Under the pieces are notes generated by a model, which saw nothing but the letters and a program-made list of their open reading frames with translations, did not search any database and was not told where the DNA came from. Both the position numbers and the translations under genes were made by a program. Shown here piece after piece: positions 10,201-18,795 of a DNA stretch of 25,826 nt; position 1 is the stretch's first letter, and each line of letters starts with the position of its first letter. This stretch comes from Pelargonium cotyledonis (Eukaryota > Streptophyta > Magnoliopsida > Geraniales > Geraniaceae). The stretch spans positions 1-25,826 of the forward strand of contig JAYMTA010000633.1 of the NCBI GenBank assembly GCA_036897625.1. Reading direction: 5' to 3'.

Positions 10201-12933
10201 CCACTCCTGTGTGATGAAGGGATTCATCATATGTTGAACGTTGTGAAGTAACACCAGACCTTACAGGCACCAGAAATTGAGTTGAACGCGCAGGCTGACT
10301 AAAATCTTCTATGATACATATATCAGGGTCATTGTCCAAAAGGGACCTGCAATTTGAAGATTCAGAACTGAGTTTTGACCGATCAGAACTCATACTCTTA
10401 GGTTGAATTAATTTGACTCCTCTTTCATCCTTAATGCAACCCAACAGTTGCTTGTTTGATGTAGATGTGAAGGGCGAACCCTGCATTGAGGCATTCAAAC
10501 TTAAATCCGTACTACCATGAATAGAGGACTCACTAGCAATTCCTGCAATGACATCATGTGCATGATGAGATCTCTTAGACACAAGATTTATGTCTTCCTT
10601 TTCATCAATTGCGTGAAGGACAAGCTTTTGAGTTGACACAGACGACCAAATACCAGTCACAGATTGTTTCAAATTTTTGTCCGTGATAACTTTCCTATCA
10701 CTCCAGTGAGATAGTTTTTTCGTGGTAGTTTCATCTACAGTTCCAAGAGGAAAGCATGTATCATTGCTGTTCTCATCCTTCACGCAGACAGATTGGTTCC
10801 TTGACATATACGACGGAATAGATGGGAATGGTAGAGACATTACTCCGTTTGATATAAATCTACCATCAGCATTAATAAGAGAATTTCCATTTGCTGGTGA
10901 AATATAGTTACCACCTTCACAATTATGATTCTGTCCATTTATGTCAAAGTAGTCAATTGTTGATGCTTCAAGGGCATGTCGAACCCTCACTCCCTCAGTG
11001 TTTAGCATCATCTTACTACTGGAACACGCACTCTCAGTAGGCAAGTCTACCACCTCATCCTTCATTTTAGTCATAAATTCTTCACTATTGGATAAAACTT
11101 GAGAATAGAAACTATCAGGAATATGTTGTGACTGATCAGCAAAAAGTTCATTATATGCAGTAAGGCAATGTTGCATTGAAAAATGGTCATTCCATTCGCT
11201 ATTGACATCAGAACTTTGGTAAATAGTAGACTCTGTAGAAGTTGCATTCTGTGATGACATATCTGCATCCATGATGGAAAAATCCAAAGATGCAGATGAA
11301 TTATTTTCAGGCCCCAGAGTTTCCATGCTATTATCACAAGAAGCACCATAGTTCCCAAAGTTTACATCCAAAGCCCCAATGTCAGGGCTATCTGTAGTAA
11401 CCAGAAAAAAGAAAACAAAACATGAATTAATGGGTCCGCTACAAATTCCAAACTCCTAACCAATAGAATACTTGCATTCATACACCTAGATCAAATTATT
11501 CATATCAATTTACTACAGCTAATACCCCTAGAAGGCAGTTTACATACATTTTAAATGGATATCCCCTTCCTCATTCTTATAAAGGATGTTTGTTTTATCC
11601 ATAAAACCAGAACCATGAATAACCTCCTGTGTAGCAAAACTAGACGCAGTGCTACAACTAGGAATTTCAACTTGAGAGGCTTCAACCCTCTCTGAGCAGC
11701 AAGCCTCACGACATGGCAGAAGCGGGAACCAGGAGTTATGCTTCCCAGAACATGAAAGCATAGGAGAGCAAATCTGAGATGAGAATTCTGGGTTTCCATG
11801 GTCAGAGACCTTAAGAGAATTCCCTGCAGAATCAAACAAACCACCTGAGTACCCCGCCCTCGACTCTGAAGCTTCCAAGTTATGGGCAGACTTAAATAAG
11901 GGAATAGTTGACTTAATGCCTAAAGAAGATACTCCTTCCAATACCTGGAATCCTAAACGATAGATAAAGAAACAATGCATAATAGCGTAAAAATAATTGT
12001 GATGGGTTGAAGCAGCCTTGGTGCTAATCGTACCTTAATTGGAAATCAAAATACCCAGTGTTTCCAAGAATACAAGACAGTAAATAAAGCATTAAAGTAT
12101 CTACCATTTTGAAGCTGCAAATTCTCACAGTTGCCTGCGTTAGGAATGGATTCACCTAGGGCAAAAATCGAATCCTCCGGGATAATCTGAAATCCAATAC
12201 CAATATACAAGGAAAGTTGTTATTGAAGTAGCAAACGTAGAGAGAGACTAGTTAACTAACCCGGGATTGAAAGCACCAATGTAACAATGTGCAAAATAAC
12301 AGCAGATGGTGCAAAAAATAAGTCATTGTTTTTTAATATTGCAACGTCATTCTACTGAAAAGGAAATTATAACATATCCGCACACAATGAAATGAATTTT
12401 GCTAGCACTAGCTGATATACATATACACATACATATATCAACTTCATCACTGCCTAAAAAATTCTCCACGTAAACTATCCAACTCCAATCAAATCAATAA
12501 CCCAAAATCTCTTGTTTTTGCCTTCTAAACAAATCCATGTAATAAGTATGGAGTCTATTTACAATCATCAAAGATTTGCTTACAATATCAATTACAAAAC
12601 TGCTAATTCGGTCCTGAAAATACTATTTTCGCTTTACAACATACTAAAACACCAATCTTTTTTTCTGTGAATGGACTAATATAGAAATTCAACTGCGAAC
12701 AAGTTGCAGACCAAATCGAAAACCCAAAAAGAGAGCAGTTTTCAACGACAATTCCCAATCCGAAGCAAGAGACCTACCTGCTGCTGCAGCTGCTGTTCCA
12801 AAGGTTGCTCCGGCTCCTCCCCAAGAATGTGCCAGAAAGTGTCGAGATCCATAGACAAGTCTCCTCCGTCATCATCGACATCATCATCGCCTGGACCAAA
12901 CAAATCGAATCCCTCGTCCGCCGTCATCATCAT
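1173..12933 (-). CDS. CHR28: SNF2-family ATPase with embedded RING finger (helicase-like transcription factor CHR28 type), 12 exons
   Basis: Predicted 1412-residue nuclear chromatin-remodelling ATPase of the Rad5/Rad16/Uls1-like SNF2 group; in Arabidopsis the CHR27/CHR28 (FRG1/FRG2) proteins act in gene silencing. Coding exons, in transcript order: 12778-12933, 12105-12186, 11548-11952, 10145-11391, 8891-8962, 6373-6450, 5368-6280, 4790-4920, 4382-4603, 2603-3220, 2313-2522, 1173-1277. All junctions are GT-AG and phases match throughout. Residues 1-630 are a poorly conserved acidic and Ser-rich region. The ATPase core starts near [14 protein letters not shown] (631). Motif I is GLGKT (681-685), the Walker B box is DEAQ (895-898), SGTPIQN is at 923-929, the RING is at 1098-1138, and motif VI is [11 protein letters not shown] in exon 11. 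The start is the first of three ATGs in a row. The symbol is by family resemblance; orthology to CHR28 rather than CHR27 is not proven. Confidence 0.95.
1278..2312 (-). other. Intron 11 of the SNF2-RING gene (1,035 bp)
   Basis: Bounded by CAG/GTATCG and TTGGCAG/CAAAAG. AT-rich; I see no repeat or gene in it. Confidence 0.85.
2313..2846 (-). other. Helicase C-terminal lobe (exons 10 and 11)
   Basis: Motif IV ([16 protein letters not shown]) and RRLDGTM lie in exon 10. Exon 11 holds [33 protein letters not shown] and [15 protein letters not shown] (motifs V and VI, with the arginine finger region). Exon 11 is followed by a good donor (CAG/GTATCG). If intron 11 is retained, translation stops after four extra residues (stop at 2298-2300). 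Confidence 0.93.
3113..4394 (-). other. C3HC4 RING finger inserted between the helicase lobes
   Basis: The RING is split by intron 9 (3221-4381). Exon 9 ends with the first Cys pair (CGIC, residues 1098 and 1101). Exon 10 supplies C1113, H1115 (ICGHVF), C1118, C1121 (FCNQC), C1133 and C1138 (CPATNC). All eight zinc ligands are present, so it should fold. In Rad5, HLTF and Uls1 the RING sits at this same place and serves as a ubiquitin-ligase module; ligase activity here is inferred from that architecture. Confidence 0.92.
3221..4381 (-). other. Intron 9 of the SNF2-RING gene, with an AAT microsatellite
   Basis: The intron separates the first RING cysteine pair from the rest. It contains an (AAT)n run at about 4007-4028. 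Nothing else is recognisable. Confidence 0.85.
4921..5367 (-). other. Intron 7 of the SNF2-RING gene
   Basis: Bounded by AAAG/GTGAGA and TACTCCAG/CAACAC. Featureless AT-rich DNA. Confidence 0.85.
5368..6450 (-). other. SNF2_N ATP-binding lobe, main part (exons 6 and 7)
   Basis: Exon 6 carries the Q-motif-like stretch [10 protein letters not shown] and GGILADDQ; exon 7 continues directly with GLGKT, so the Walker A loop is split by the 92-bp intron 6281-6372. Most SNF2 proteins read DEMGLGKT here; this one reads DDQGLGKT, as I recall for this plant subgroup. Motifs Ia and II follow: [38 protein letters not shown] and MLRRTK. Between VVLTTYSIV and DEAQ lies an insert of roughly 65 residues with an acidic run (DKDDDDEKG) followed by basic clusters ([14 protein letters not shown]) that could act as a nuclear localisation signal. 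Confidence 0.93.
6866..7782. mobile_element. Mutator-like non-autonomous element in intron 5 (917 bp)
   Basis: The ends GGGGTAA and TTACCCC begin long imperfect inverted repeats of roughly 90-120 bp. The left arm has CACTTCTCATCAACTAACTAC; the right arm, reversed, has CACTTCTCATTAAGTAACTAC. Flanks are TTATATAAA (6857-6865) and TAAAATAAA (7783-7791), 7 of 9 alike, consistent with an aged 9-bp target duplication. Long inverted ends plus a 9-bp duplication are typical of Mutator-like elements. There is no coding sequence. Confidence 0.72.
7079..7620. repeat. Degenerate tandem repeat inside the intron-5 element
   Basis: Units begin near 7079, 7262 and 7410, with a partial unit at 7575 (periods about 183, 148 and 165 bp). 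Each opens with TCCAAT-type sequence, then TTTTTAC/TTTTTGT, then GATTTCATGTA or AATTTCATATAATTTTT, then a GAACATGATTAT-like block. Confidence 0.65.
8136..8332. repeat. Tandem duplication in intron 5, copy 1
   Basis: Matches 8671-8872 in order: ATTCAGAGAGCA, then CCCTCAAATTCA, TTCAATATTG, ACTACATGCCAAGAGCC, AAAATG.ATC.AAACC. Divergence is high, so the duplication is old. Confidence 0.8.
8394..8644. mobile_element. Stowaway-type MITE in intron 5 (251 bp)
   Basis: Inverted ends CTCCCTCCGTCCCAAA run about 30 bp, continuing through ATGAGTGTCTTGTTT with one base of difference, and are flanked by TA on both sides (8392-8393 and 8645-8646). This is the Tc1/mariner-derived Stowaway signature. The near-identical arms suggest a fairly young insertion. 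Confidence 0.95.
8671..8872. repeat. Tandem duplication in intron 5, copy 2
   Basis: Partner of 8136-8332, offset about 535 bp. The shared ACTACATGCCAAGAGCC is exact. This copy abuts the donor side of exon 5 (8891-8962). The Stowaway MITE lies between the copies. I find no second exon 5 beside copy 1. Confidence 0.8.
8963..10144 (-). other. Intron 4 of the SNF2-RING gene (1,182 bp)
   Basis: Bounded by TTGCAG/GTTAGC and CTGTAG/GATCTT. AT-rich; the open frames in it are chance. I see no repeat. Confidence 0.85.
10310..10321 (-). other. Candidate SUMO-interaction motif in the SNF2-RING protein
   Basis: Residues 572-575 read ICII, preceded by DNDPD and followed by ED. A short hydrophobic core with acidic flanks is the classic SIM form. 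It sits in an otherwise poorly conserved region 60 residues before the ATPase begins. The yeast relative Uls1 is a SUMO-targeted ubiquitin ligase with SIMs, so a working motif would fit. SUMO binding is inferred, not shown. Confidence 0.55.
12187..12777 (-). other. Intron 1 of the SNF2-RING gene (591 bp)
   Basis: Bounded by CAG/GTAGGT and GATTTCAG/ATTATC. No recognisable element. Confidence 0.85.
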
Positions 12934-13140
12934 CGTCGTCGCAGCAAAACCCTAAATCGCTAGCTCTCTGTACGCGTAAGCAGACCAAAAGGCAAATCCA
13001 GGGAAATTGAGCGAAGAAATTGAGGAAACGGAGATCGAAGAAACTCCAAATCGCATCCTCAGCGAAAACAACAACAACTGAATTTGGTGTCGTAGTGAGG
13101 TTCGGAGAAGGTTCGTGTGGGTAGGGTTCAGATTGAAGAG
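12934..13140 (-). promoter_or_regulatory. 5' leader of the SNF2-RING gene with telo-box motifs
   Basis: The DNA upstream of the ATG is locally GC-richer and pyrimidine-rich on the coding strand, then turns sharply AT-rich beyond 13150, as at a plant transcription start region. Two telomere-repeat-like motifs lie in it: TTAGGGTTT on the coding strand (12947-12955) and AACCCTA on the coding strand (13122-13128). Such telo-boxes are common near starts of plant genes expressed in dividing cells. I see no clear TATA box and set no exact start site. Confidence 0.5.
12952..13056 (-). other. Upstream ORF of 34 codons in the SNF2-RING leader
   Basis: An ATG at 13056-13054 (A at -3, C at +4) opens a frame beginning MRFGVSSISV and ending with TAG at 12952-12954. 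The stop lies 18 nt before the main ATG. The frame is present only if transcription starts upstream of 13056, which is likely given the leader-like sequence up to about 13140. It is Ser-rich and resembles no protein I know, so any effect would come from its translation or stop position. Confidence 0.5.
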
Positions 13141-15285
13141 GAAGATGCGACTTTTAGTCTGATTTTTATTTTATTTTTCTTCTACGGATTTTAAAGTAAA
13201 AAAAAAAAAATGATGAAACGTGTTCAATGGGGCTGGTGCACTGGCGAGAGAGCGGACCGTTTTAATACGTTAAGGTTGCGGAAAGATGAGGGCTGCGCGT
13301 TGCATGCCATTAGAGGCAGTAGAGGTGCCCATCTGTCAGATCAGATTGGATAACTTATCAGGTCAAATTGAAATATAATATTCGATTTAAAACGGTACAA
13401 TAATATATTTGAATTTGACGGGACAAATTCATTTATTTTACACTAAATTGAGTGAATTAGTTCAATCAAATTCAATCTTATCTGAAACTGATCGGAACTG
13501 ATTTTATTGTTAATTGGATTTCAGATTAGTGTGTATTCTGATTCAAATTGTCAACTCTAACTAAAGATGGTAATTCAAATTTTGGGTTGAATGTCTACTC
13601 CAAACTCGACTTGAATGGGTAGTCGTCAAGGGTTGTTTTTTTGTATTTATAATGTATGAATTTGATCAATCTGACCCATGAGTTTCCAAGAACACGAACT
13701 CAGCTTGGAAAATTTTGGGTATGTTGCATGTGAGCCAAATTTGCAAAATTTTAAGTCGGGTTTTCATATGCCCTCGAGTTCGTTCTCGAATTGTCGGCTC
13801 GAGTAGCAACTGACTAAGAGATGTTAGTTTGGAATCAAGTTTGTGGGCACCGAACTCGATCTGCATTTTTTAAAAGTTTAATTGCATGATATTGATGTGG
13901 TCAATTTTCAAAGTGTGTCTAACATAGCTTACTCGTAATATTTTAAATTTGATTCGAACCTCGCACCTCACACTTTTTCAAGTTAAACTTAAATTATGTC
14001 TTTCCAACTCAAAGCTGTTGGTGAGCCTGTAATATTGCATTTGGCCTAATTCAAAGAATTGATTTGGTCTGAAGGTAGCAATTTGAACCGAAGTTGAGAG
14101 CTTACATAATTTGACCCACATTTTTGTGTGGGTTCGATCATAAAAAATTAACCCCTCAAATTTTCGGGTCGTGTTATACAAACTCGCATATTTTTTTCTA
14201 CAAAATCTGACTAACTAGTCGAAATCTAAACTCATCTAAGTTAGATTTAAGTTAAGTATTTTTAATTTGGAATTTAAACATTGACCCAAAAGTTGAACAA
14301 ATTTATTTTATACAATTCGAATCTGAAGGAAAATGTTTATCGAACTTTAAATGCTCGTAGATTTAAATTTAAATTGTCCTCTCTATTCTGAAGCGTTTGA
14401 AATAATTTTCTTCTCTGCATTAATTGATCTTCAAATTTAATTTCCGGTTGATTTTGGGTTTTCAAAAACATTGGAATTTTAGACCGACTTGGTGGGAAAT
14501 TGAGGAAAAAGTTAAAGGGCGTGGCTTGGGTTTTCTACGCCTATTGTCTTTTTCACACTTTGGCCATTAATATAATAGTCAAATTTTTCCTTTTGCCTAG
14601 TAAGGACGGAAATAGGAATGTCCTGCCTCTTCCCCCAATGATTGGTCACAAATTTTCTTGTTGGAGAATTTCTTTTTCTATTAGTATTATTGTCGACGTC
14701 AGAACTAGAGCTAACAAATCGACTTTTATCGGGTTCAGATTGTAGAATTCATCTGTAATTGCTTCATGTTTGATCGGGTATCGGGTTTGATTTCAACCAC
14801 TAGTCACATAATATCTTGAGTTGTGTGGGTTTGCCTGATCAGAAAGGTGGTCTGGGTAGAGCAGAAGTCGTATATGGTGTGGGTGTCTACGGGTTCGATC
14901 CAAATTATAAGCTCTAGTTAGAACTTACGTTTTGAATTCAAATACTTGAAACTCAATATTCAAATTTTATTATTTCAGATTGCATAATCTAGATTCGCTC
15001 AATTTTAAAATTAGGTTGAGATAGACAAATTTGTATGAGTCTACACATTATACTTAAAAGATTCAAAACATGATCTGAAACTCAAAACTTGCACCTCGAA
15101 AAATACTACAAATTTTGGGTTGACAGATTTGGTTAAGGTGCATGTTTTTGTTTGAATATTTTGTCTTTTCACTTTTGATTGTATTTATATTTTCTTTTCC
15201 ATTTATGTTGAGAGAGCTAACAATTTAAACCCAAATTTATAGACACAAAAAATTCGATCCGCGTTCTTATTTGAGTATTTTTTTT
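13141..15285. other. Intergenic AT-rich DNA upstream of the SNF2-RING gene
   Basis: No coding region is supported. From about 13330 the sequence is full of short degenerate phrases (GGGTT, TCGAACTCG-like, TTCAAATTT), which suggest ancient transposon debris, but I could not find ends. A plus-strand frame at 14500-14745 resembles no protein I know. Confidence 0.5.
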
Positions 15286-16590
15286 GGGAAAATTACACAC
15301 TCACACTGTATTTTACAGCTTTTAAACATACCTATCATAAACTTTAGTTTATAACTATTAGCTATCTTATACTATCTAAGATAACTATCTGTCCACTTTT
15401 TCACCAATTTCTCCGTTAAAGGGGATAAAATAATCAAAATATCTTTCTTATTAAAAAGACATAAACAGCACCAAACGGACACTTCTAACTTTAAATTATA
15501 AAAAAAAAAAACAGATCTGGTGAACATCTGCAAACTATGGACTCTCGGCGAGGGTAACCGGAAGTGCAACACTTCTCCGGCCGGTGTGGACGTGGCTTCT
15601 ACAGCGTGGACGTGGCCGTGGATGAAGTCGTTGATCCTTCCTCCTCCTCCTTGTCGCGAAATCCTCCTTGCTCAGATCGACGCTGGCACCTCCCGACTCC
15701 ATACCGTCCCCCTCCGATGAGCGCAACAAGCACGACGACGCCGATTCACCAGGGACAAAGCTTCAGACCCAAAACAAGCATCGCTCGCATAGAAGCTCCT
15801 CCTATGCAAGTGGGTGTTGGCTCCATAACCCAATTCGACCGGCGGATCAACCAAATCGTCATGCTTGGACGATTTGTTGAGGAACGAAAGGTAGTCAGTT
15901 AGTTGCTTCTCGAAAGAGAGCAAAGGAGTGGCCTTTAGGCTAGCGGGGTTGTTGGTCGGAAAGCCACAAATGGGCCAGTGAAGCGACGACAGAGAAGCTG
16001 GGTTTCTCGGAAAATCAAAGCAGGAATCGACGTGGAGGCCCGATTCATGGCCGTGGAGGCTCGATCTGTCCAGATAAGCTTGATGTTGGTTAAATTTTGG
16101 TTAAATTTTGTTTATTAATTTTAAAATTTGAGATTTGATTTTGAGATTTTGGGTTTGTTTATTGATTTTGGTTAATTGGTTTATGTTAATTGAGGATTAT
16201 CTATATGAAATATTGATTTGTATGTTTATAATTTGACAATAACACAACTAAAACTCAAATTTCAGCATAAAAATTCATATTTTCGGAAACTAAACTCATT
16301 CCGGCAACACTTGAATTTTCCGGCGAAAAAATCAGATTCCAACAATTATTTGAAGTTTCCGGCGAAGTTATGAATTTTTCGGCGGAACATGATAAACATG
16401 TTCTTGATGAAGAAGAAGGGTAATAGAGTTGAGCGTATTTTTAGAATTTCAAAAAATATAGTGGTCATGTACAGGGCACATGACTTAAAATTTGAAATAT
16501 TCCGTTAATTTTGACGGAAAAAGTGGATTACACGTTAAATGACATCTTCAGGTGTGGCAAAAGTAACATCATGATCTTTAGAGTAGGTAT
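15286..16590. mobile_element. Mutator-like non-autonomous element with a GC-rich internal segment
   Basis: The left end GGGAAAATTACA matches the complement of the 453-464 terminus. The right part (about 16283-16575) shares TTCCGGCG units, a GAAGAAGAAG.GTAAT block, the GTCATGT…ACATGAC palindrome, ATTCCGTTAA…GACGGAAA and AGAGTAGG with the element at 1-464. CATACCTA near the left end and its complement near 16585 may be terminal-repeat remains. The right boundary is approximate and looks eroded. No transposase is visible. Confidence 0.5.
15535..16080. other. GC-rich segment, possible captured host fragment
   Basis: Base composition jumps from strongly AT-rich to GC-rich at about 15535 and falls again at about 16080. 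Open frames exist on both strands (plus 15564-15902; minus 15672-15923 and 15535-15729), none recognisable. The minus-strand frames could be one broken coding stretch. A captured gene piece, as in Pack-MULEs, would explain it; that is inference. Confidence 0.35.
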
Positions 16591-16744
16591 GTGTGATAAG
16601 CCTAAATGAATATGTACTAAAGGAAAATTGTTGCGCTTTGTTTTCTCATGTGTTTTTGCTATTGATTTTAGAAGAAAATAAAAATAAAATGAATCGTTTA
16701 GTGATTTCACCTCAACAAAAGATAACTTACAATCAGAAAGTTGC

Positions 16745-17580
16745 ACATTGCTAATGTTAGCTTATTGGAAAAATGGTGGTGGTGTTCCGCAACCCAACCG
16801 GGTCCCTACGTAAAAACATCATATGCGTTAAATATGGATGAGAACCATCAGCTTGGTCTCTGCATGATCTATGTGCTTTAAATCATTCTCTTATTATGCA
16901 TCATTTGATGGACTTGCGTGATCGGGTTTTATTGATCTTGTTGGGTCAGGCAGTACGAGATGGGCACTTGGGTGTGGTCGTACTTGCCGGTTTTGGGTTG
17001 ACATGTAGGTGGAGGATAGTCAGCTACATGATGCCTTCTCTAGCCTCCATAAGTCTAAATCAGTTTTTGATGTTCTGGAAATTCCGAAATCCAATGTTGT
17101 TGCCTTCCTATTCCGCCGCCGGCTCCATGGCTGGGAGTTGGACTCTCTAGCGGAGCTTCGCCGACTGGTCACTAGAATCATTTAATCACCAACTATCTCG
17201 GGAAGATTAATATGGAAGCACGTCGTGTACGGTAAGTTCTCGATGAAGAAATTAAAGCTTATGATTATCTTTATTCATCTTCTTCTCATATTCGGTTTGC
17301 TTGTTCCAAAATCATTCGGATGTCGTTTACACCGTCAAAAATGCAATGTTTTGCTGCTAGCAACCATGAATAGTATTTTATGCTTGATTTTTCTTGTTTT
17401 TCGCCATATCTTACAGAGGGACTCGGCTTGTACTCGTCAGTTATGTGATGCCGATTTGGATTCCCGCTCCCATCTTTTAATTGGGTCCCCATGGACTTTT
17501 CGGGTGTGGTTCAGTTTCTTGAGATACACTGAAACACGTACTAAAGTCTTATTTGTTTTCTCTATATCATGTCAGTAAGT
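16745..17580 (+). pseudogene. Decayed LINE-like (non-LTR) retrotransposon fragment
   Basis: In broken plus-strand frames I see LMDLRDRV…QAVRDGH, a stretch VFDVLEIPKSNVVAFLFRRR ending in a stop, and CDADLDSRSHLL…WTFRVW. The last resembles the zinc-finger tail (C…C…HL…VW) that follows reverse transcriptase in plant LINEs, with the second Cys pair lost. Frameshifts and stops separate the pieces. No reverse transcriptase core is recognisable. The LINE assignment is moderate. Confidence 0.45.
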
Positions 17581-18599
17581 TTCAATAAGTAGGTGATGAA
17601 AACTTTAAGGAGCTGAAAGTTGGAGCTTCATTAAATCAATTATGTTTGGTAAATGGCTGACTGAAAGTCACGATAGGTTTGGTAGTTTGTTTGATAAAAA
17701 ACTCCAGTAAGTCAATTAGAAAGTGCAAATTACAATTTGCCCATAATATTAGTATTGAAATATTTTAATAAAAAATGAATGACAAAAATGGAAGAAATGA
17801 AATAATTAATTATTATTAACAAAAACGAAACGGTTAACCATTTGTAAACAACAATCAACCATATTAGATTTAGATAATAATAATAATAATAATCTTTTGT
17901 TTGTACTCTCCCTCTCTCATATTGAAGGCCAATTTAGTCATTTGTTCAAGGCCACTGGATTTAATTTTGGTCCAACAGCTTTTGCCTATCTACTGAAACT
18001 CCCACTGGAGAAGAACACAATTCTCCTCCAATAAGTCACATTTTGGCTTCATGTGGCAAGCAACCAACATCCTAGGCGTACAAAATAAACTTAATCGAAA
18101 ATCTTAGGTGCCACCTCCATTAAGAGTATGTAGAGAAAACAAACAAGCTCTAAGCAATGCGTACTGGTGGTCATCATTTTAAATATTTGATGAAACTGAG
18201 CTTTTTGTAGTAATTGTATTTCCCTTCCCAATAGAAATTCATGATAAGTTGGTTGTGATCAGCAAGATTAGGCCCAAGAGTAACCAACAATTTGACTTAC
18301 AAAACTACATCAAGCCCCCAAATTGGCAAGTATGACAGGAATTTGCCCTCAAGTCTTTTCCTACCCCACAGTTGATATGATTTATGTATCAGTCTGCAGG
18401 GAGGAGCAAGTGTGGGCATGTGGAGACAAGACATCAAGACGGTGGTGGAGCTATCTTCGGCTTTCCTTGTTGCCCGATCCTCAGCCATCCTATCATACGT
18501 CAATTATTTGCACTTTTTTCTTACCTTTCTCATCTGCCATCTCATTAGATAATACATTCTCTGGGATAGGTCGCTCACTGTAATGTAATGTAATGTGCA
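17581..18599. other. Intergenic stretch downstream of the MLK gene
   Basis: Contains an (AAT)n microsatellite at 17874-17893 and (TGTAA)3 at 18579-18597. Phrases at 17611-17700 (GTTGGAGCTTC, TGTTTGGTAAATGGCT) recall hAT-type MITE ends, but no matching partner is clear. No gene is supported. Confidence 0.4.
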
Positions 18600-18795
18600 C
18601 ATATTCCAGTAACATAATAAAATTGATCAACATACAACTTCATAACGGCTTACAAAAATTATAATAAATACTACCATGTATAACTTACACCAGGCATACA
18701 TCATACAACTCCAGAACAATAAAAAAAAGAATTCAAACCTCTTCCGCCAGCAGTATAGCTAGGGAGGACCCCAGATCTGACTGAAATTCCAGGGA
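18600..18795 (-). other. Probable 3' UTR of the MLK gene
   Basis: The sequence downstream of the TGA is AT/T-rich on the transcript strand and contains stretches such as TTTATTATAATTTTTG and ATTTTATTATG. I see no AATAAA on the transcript strand that would fix the end, so the limit near 18600 is a guess. Confidence 0.35.

Noticed and set aside
14500..14745. 81-codon plus-strand frame between the genes
   Set aside because: Unrecognised and in decayed AT-rich DNA; no supporting signals.
14836..14920. tRNA-like phrase (GGGTAGAGCA followed by GGGTTCGATCC)
   Set aside because: A-box- and B-box-like words are present, but the acceptor and anticodon stems do not pair. At most it is a decayed tRNA-derived SINE head, or chance.
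18323..18583. 86-codon plus-strand frame downstream of the MLK gene
   Set aside because: No homology recognised; sits in intergenic or 3'-flanking sequence.
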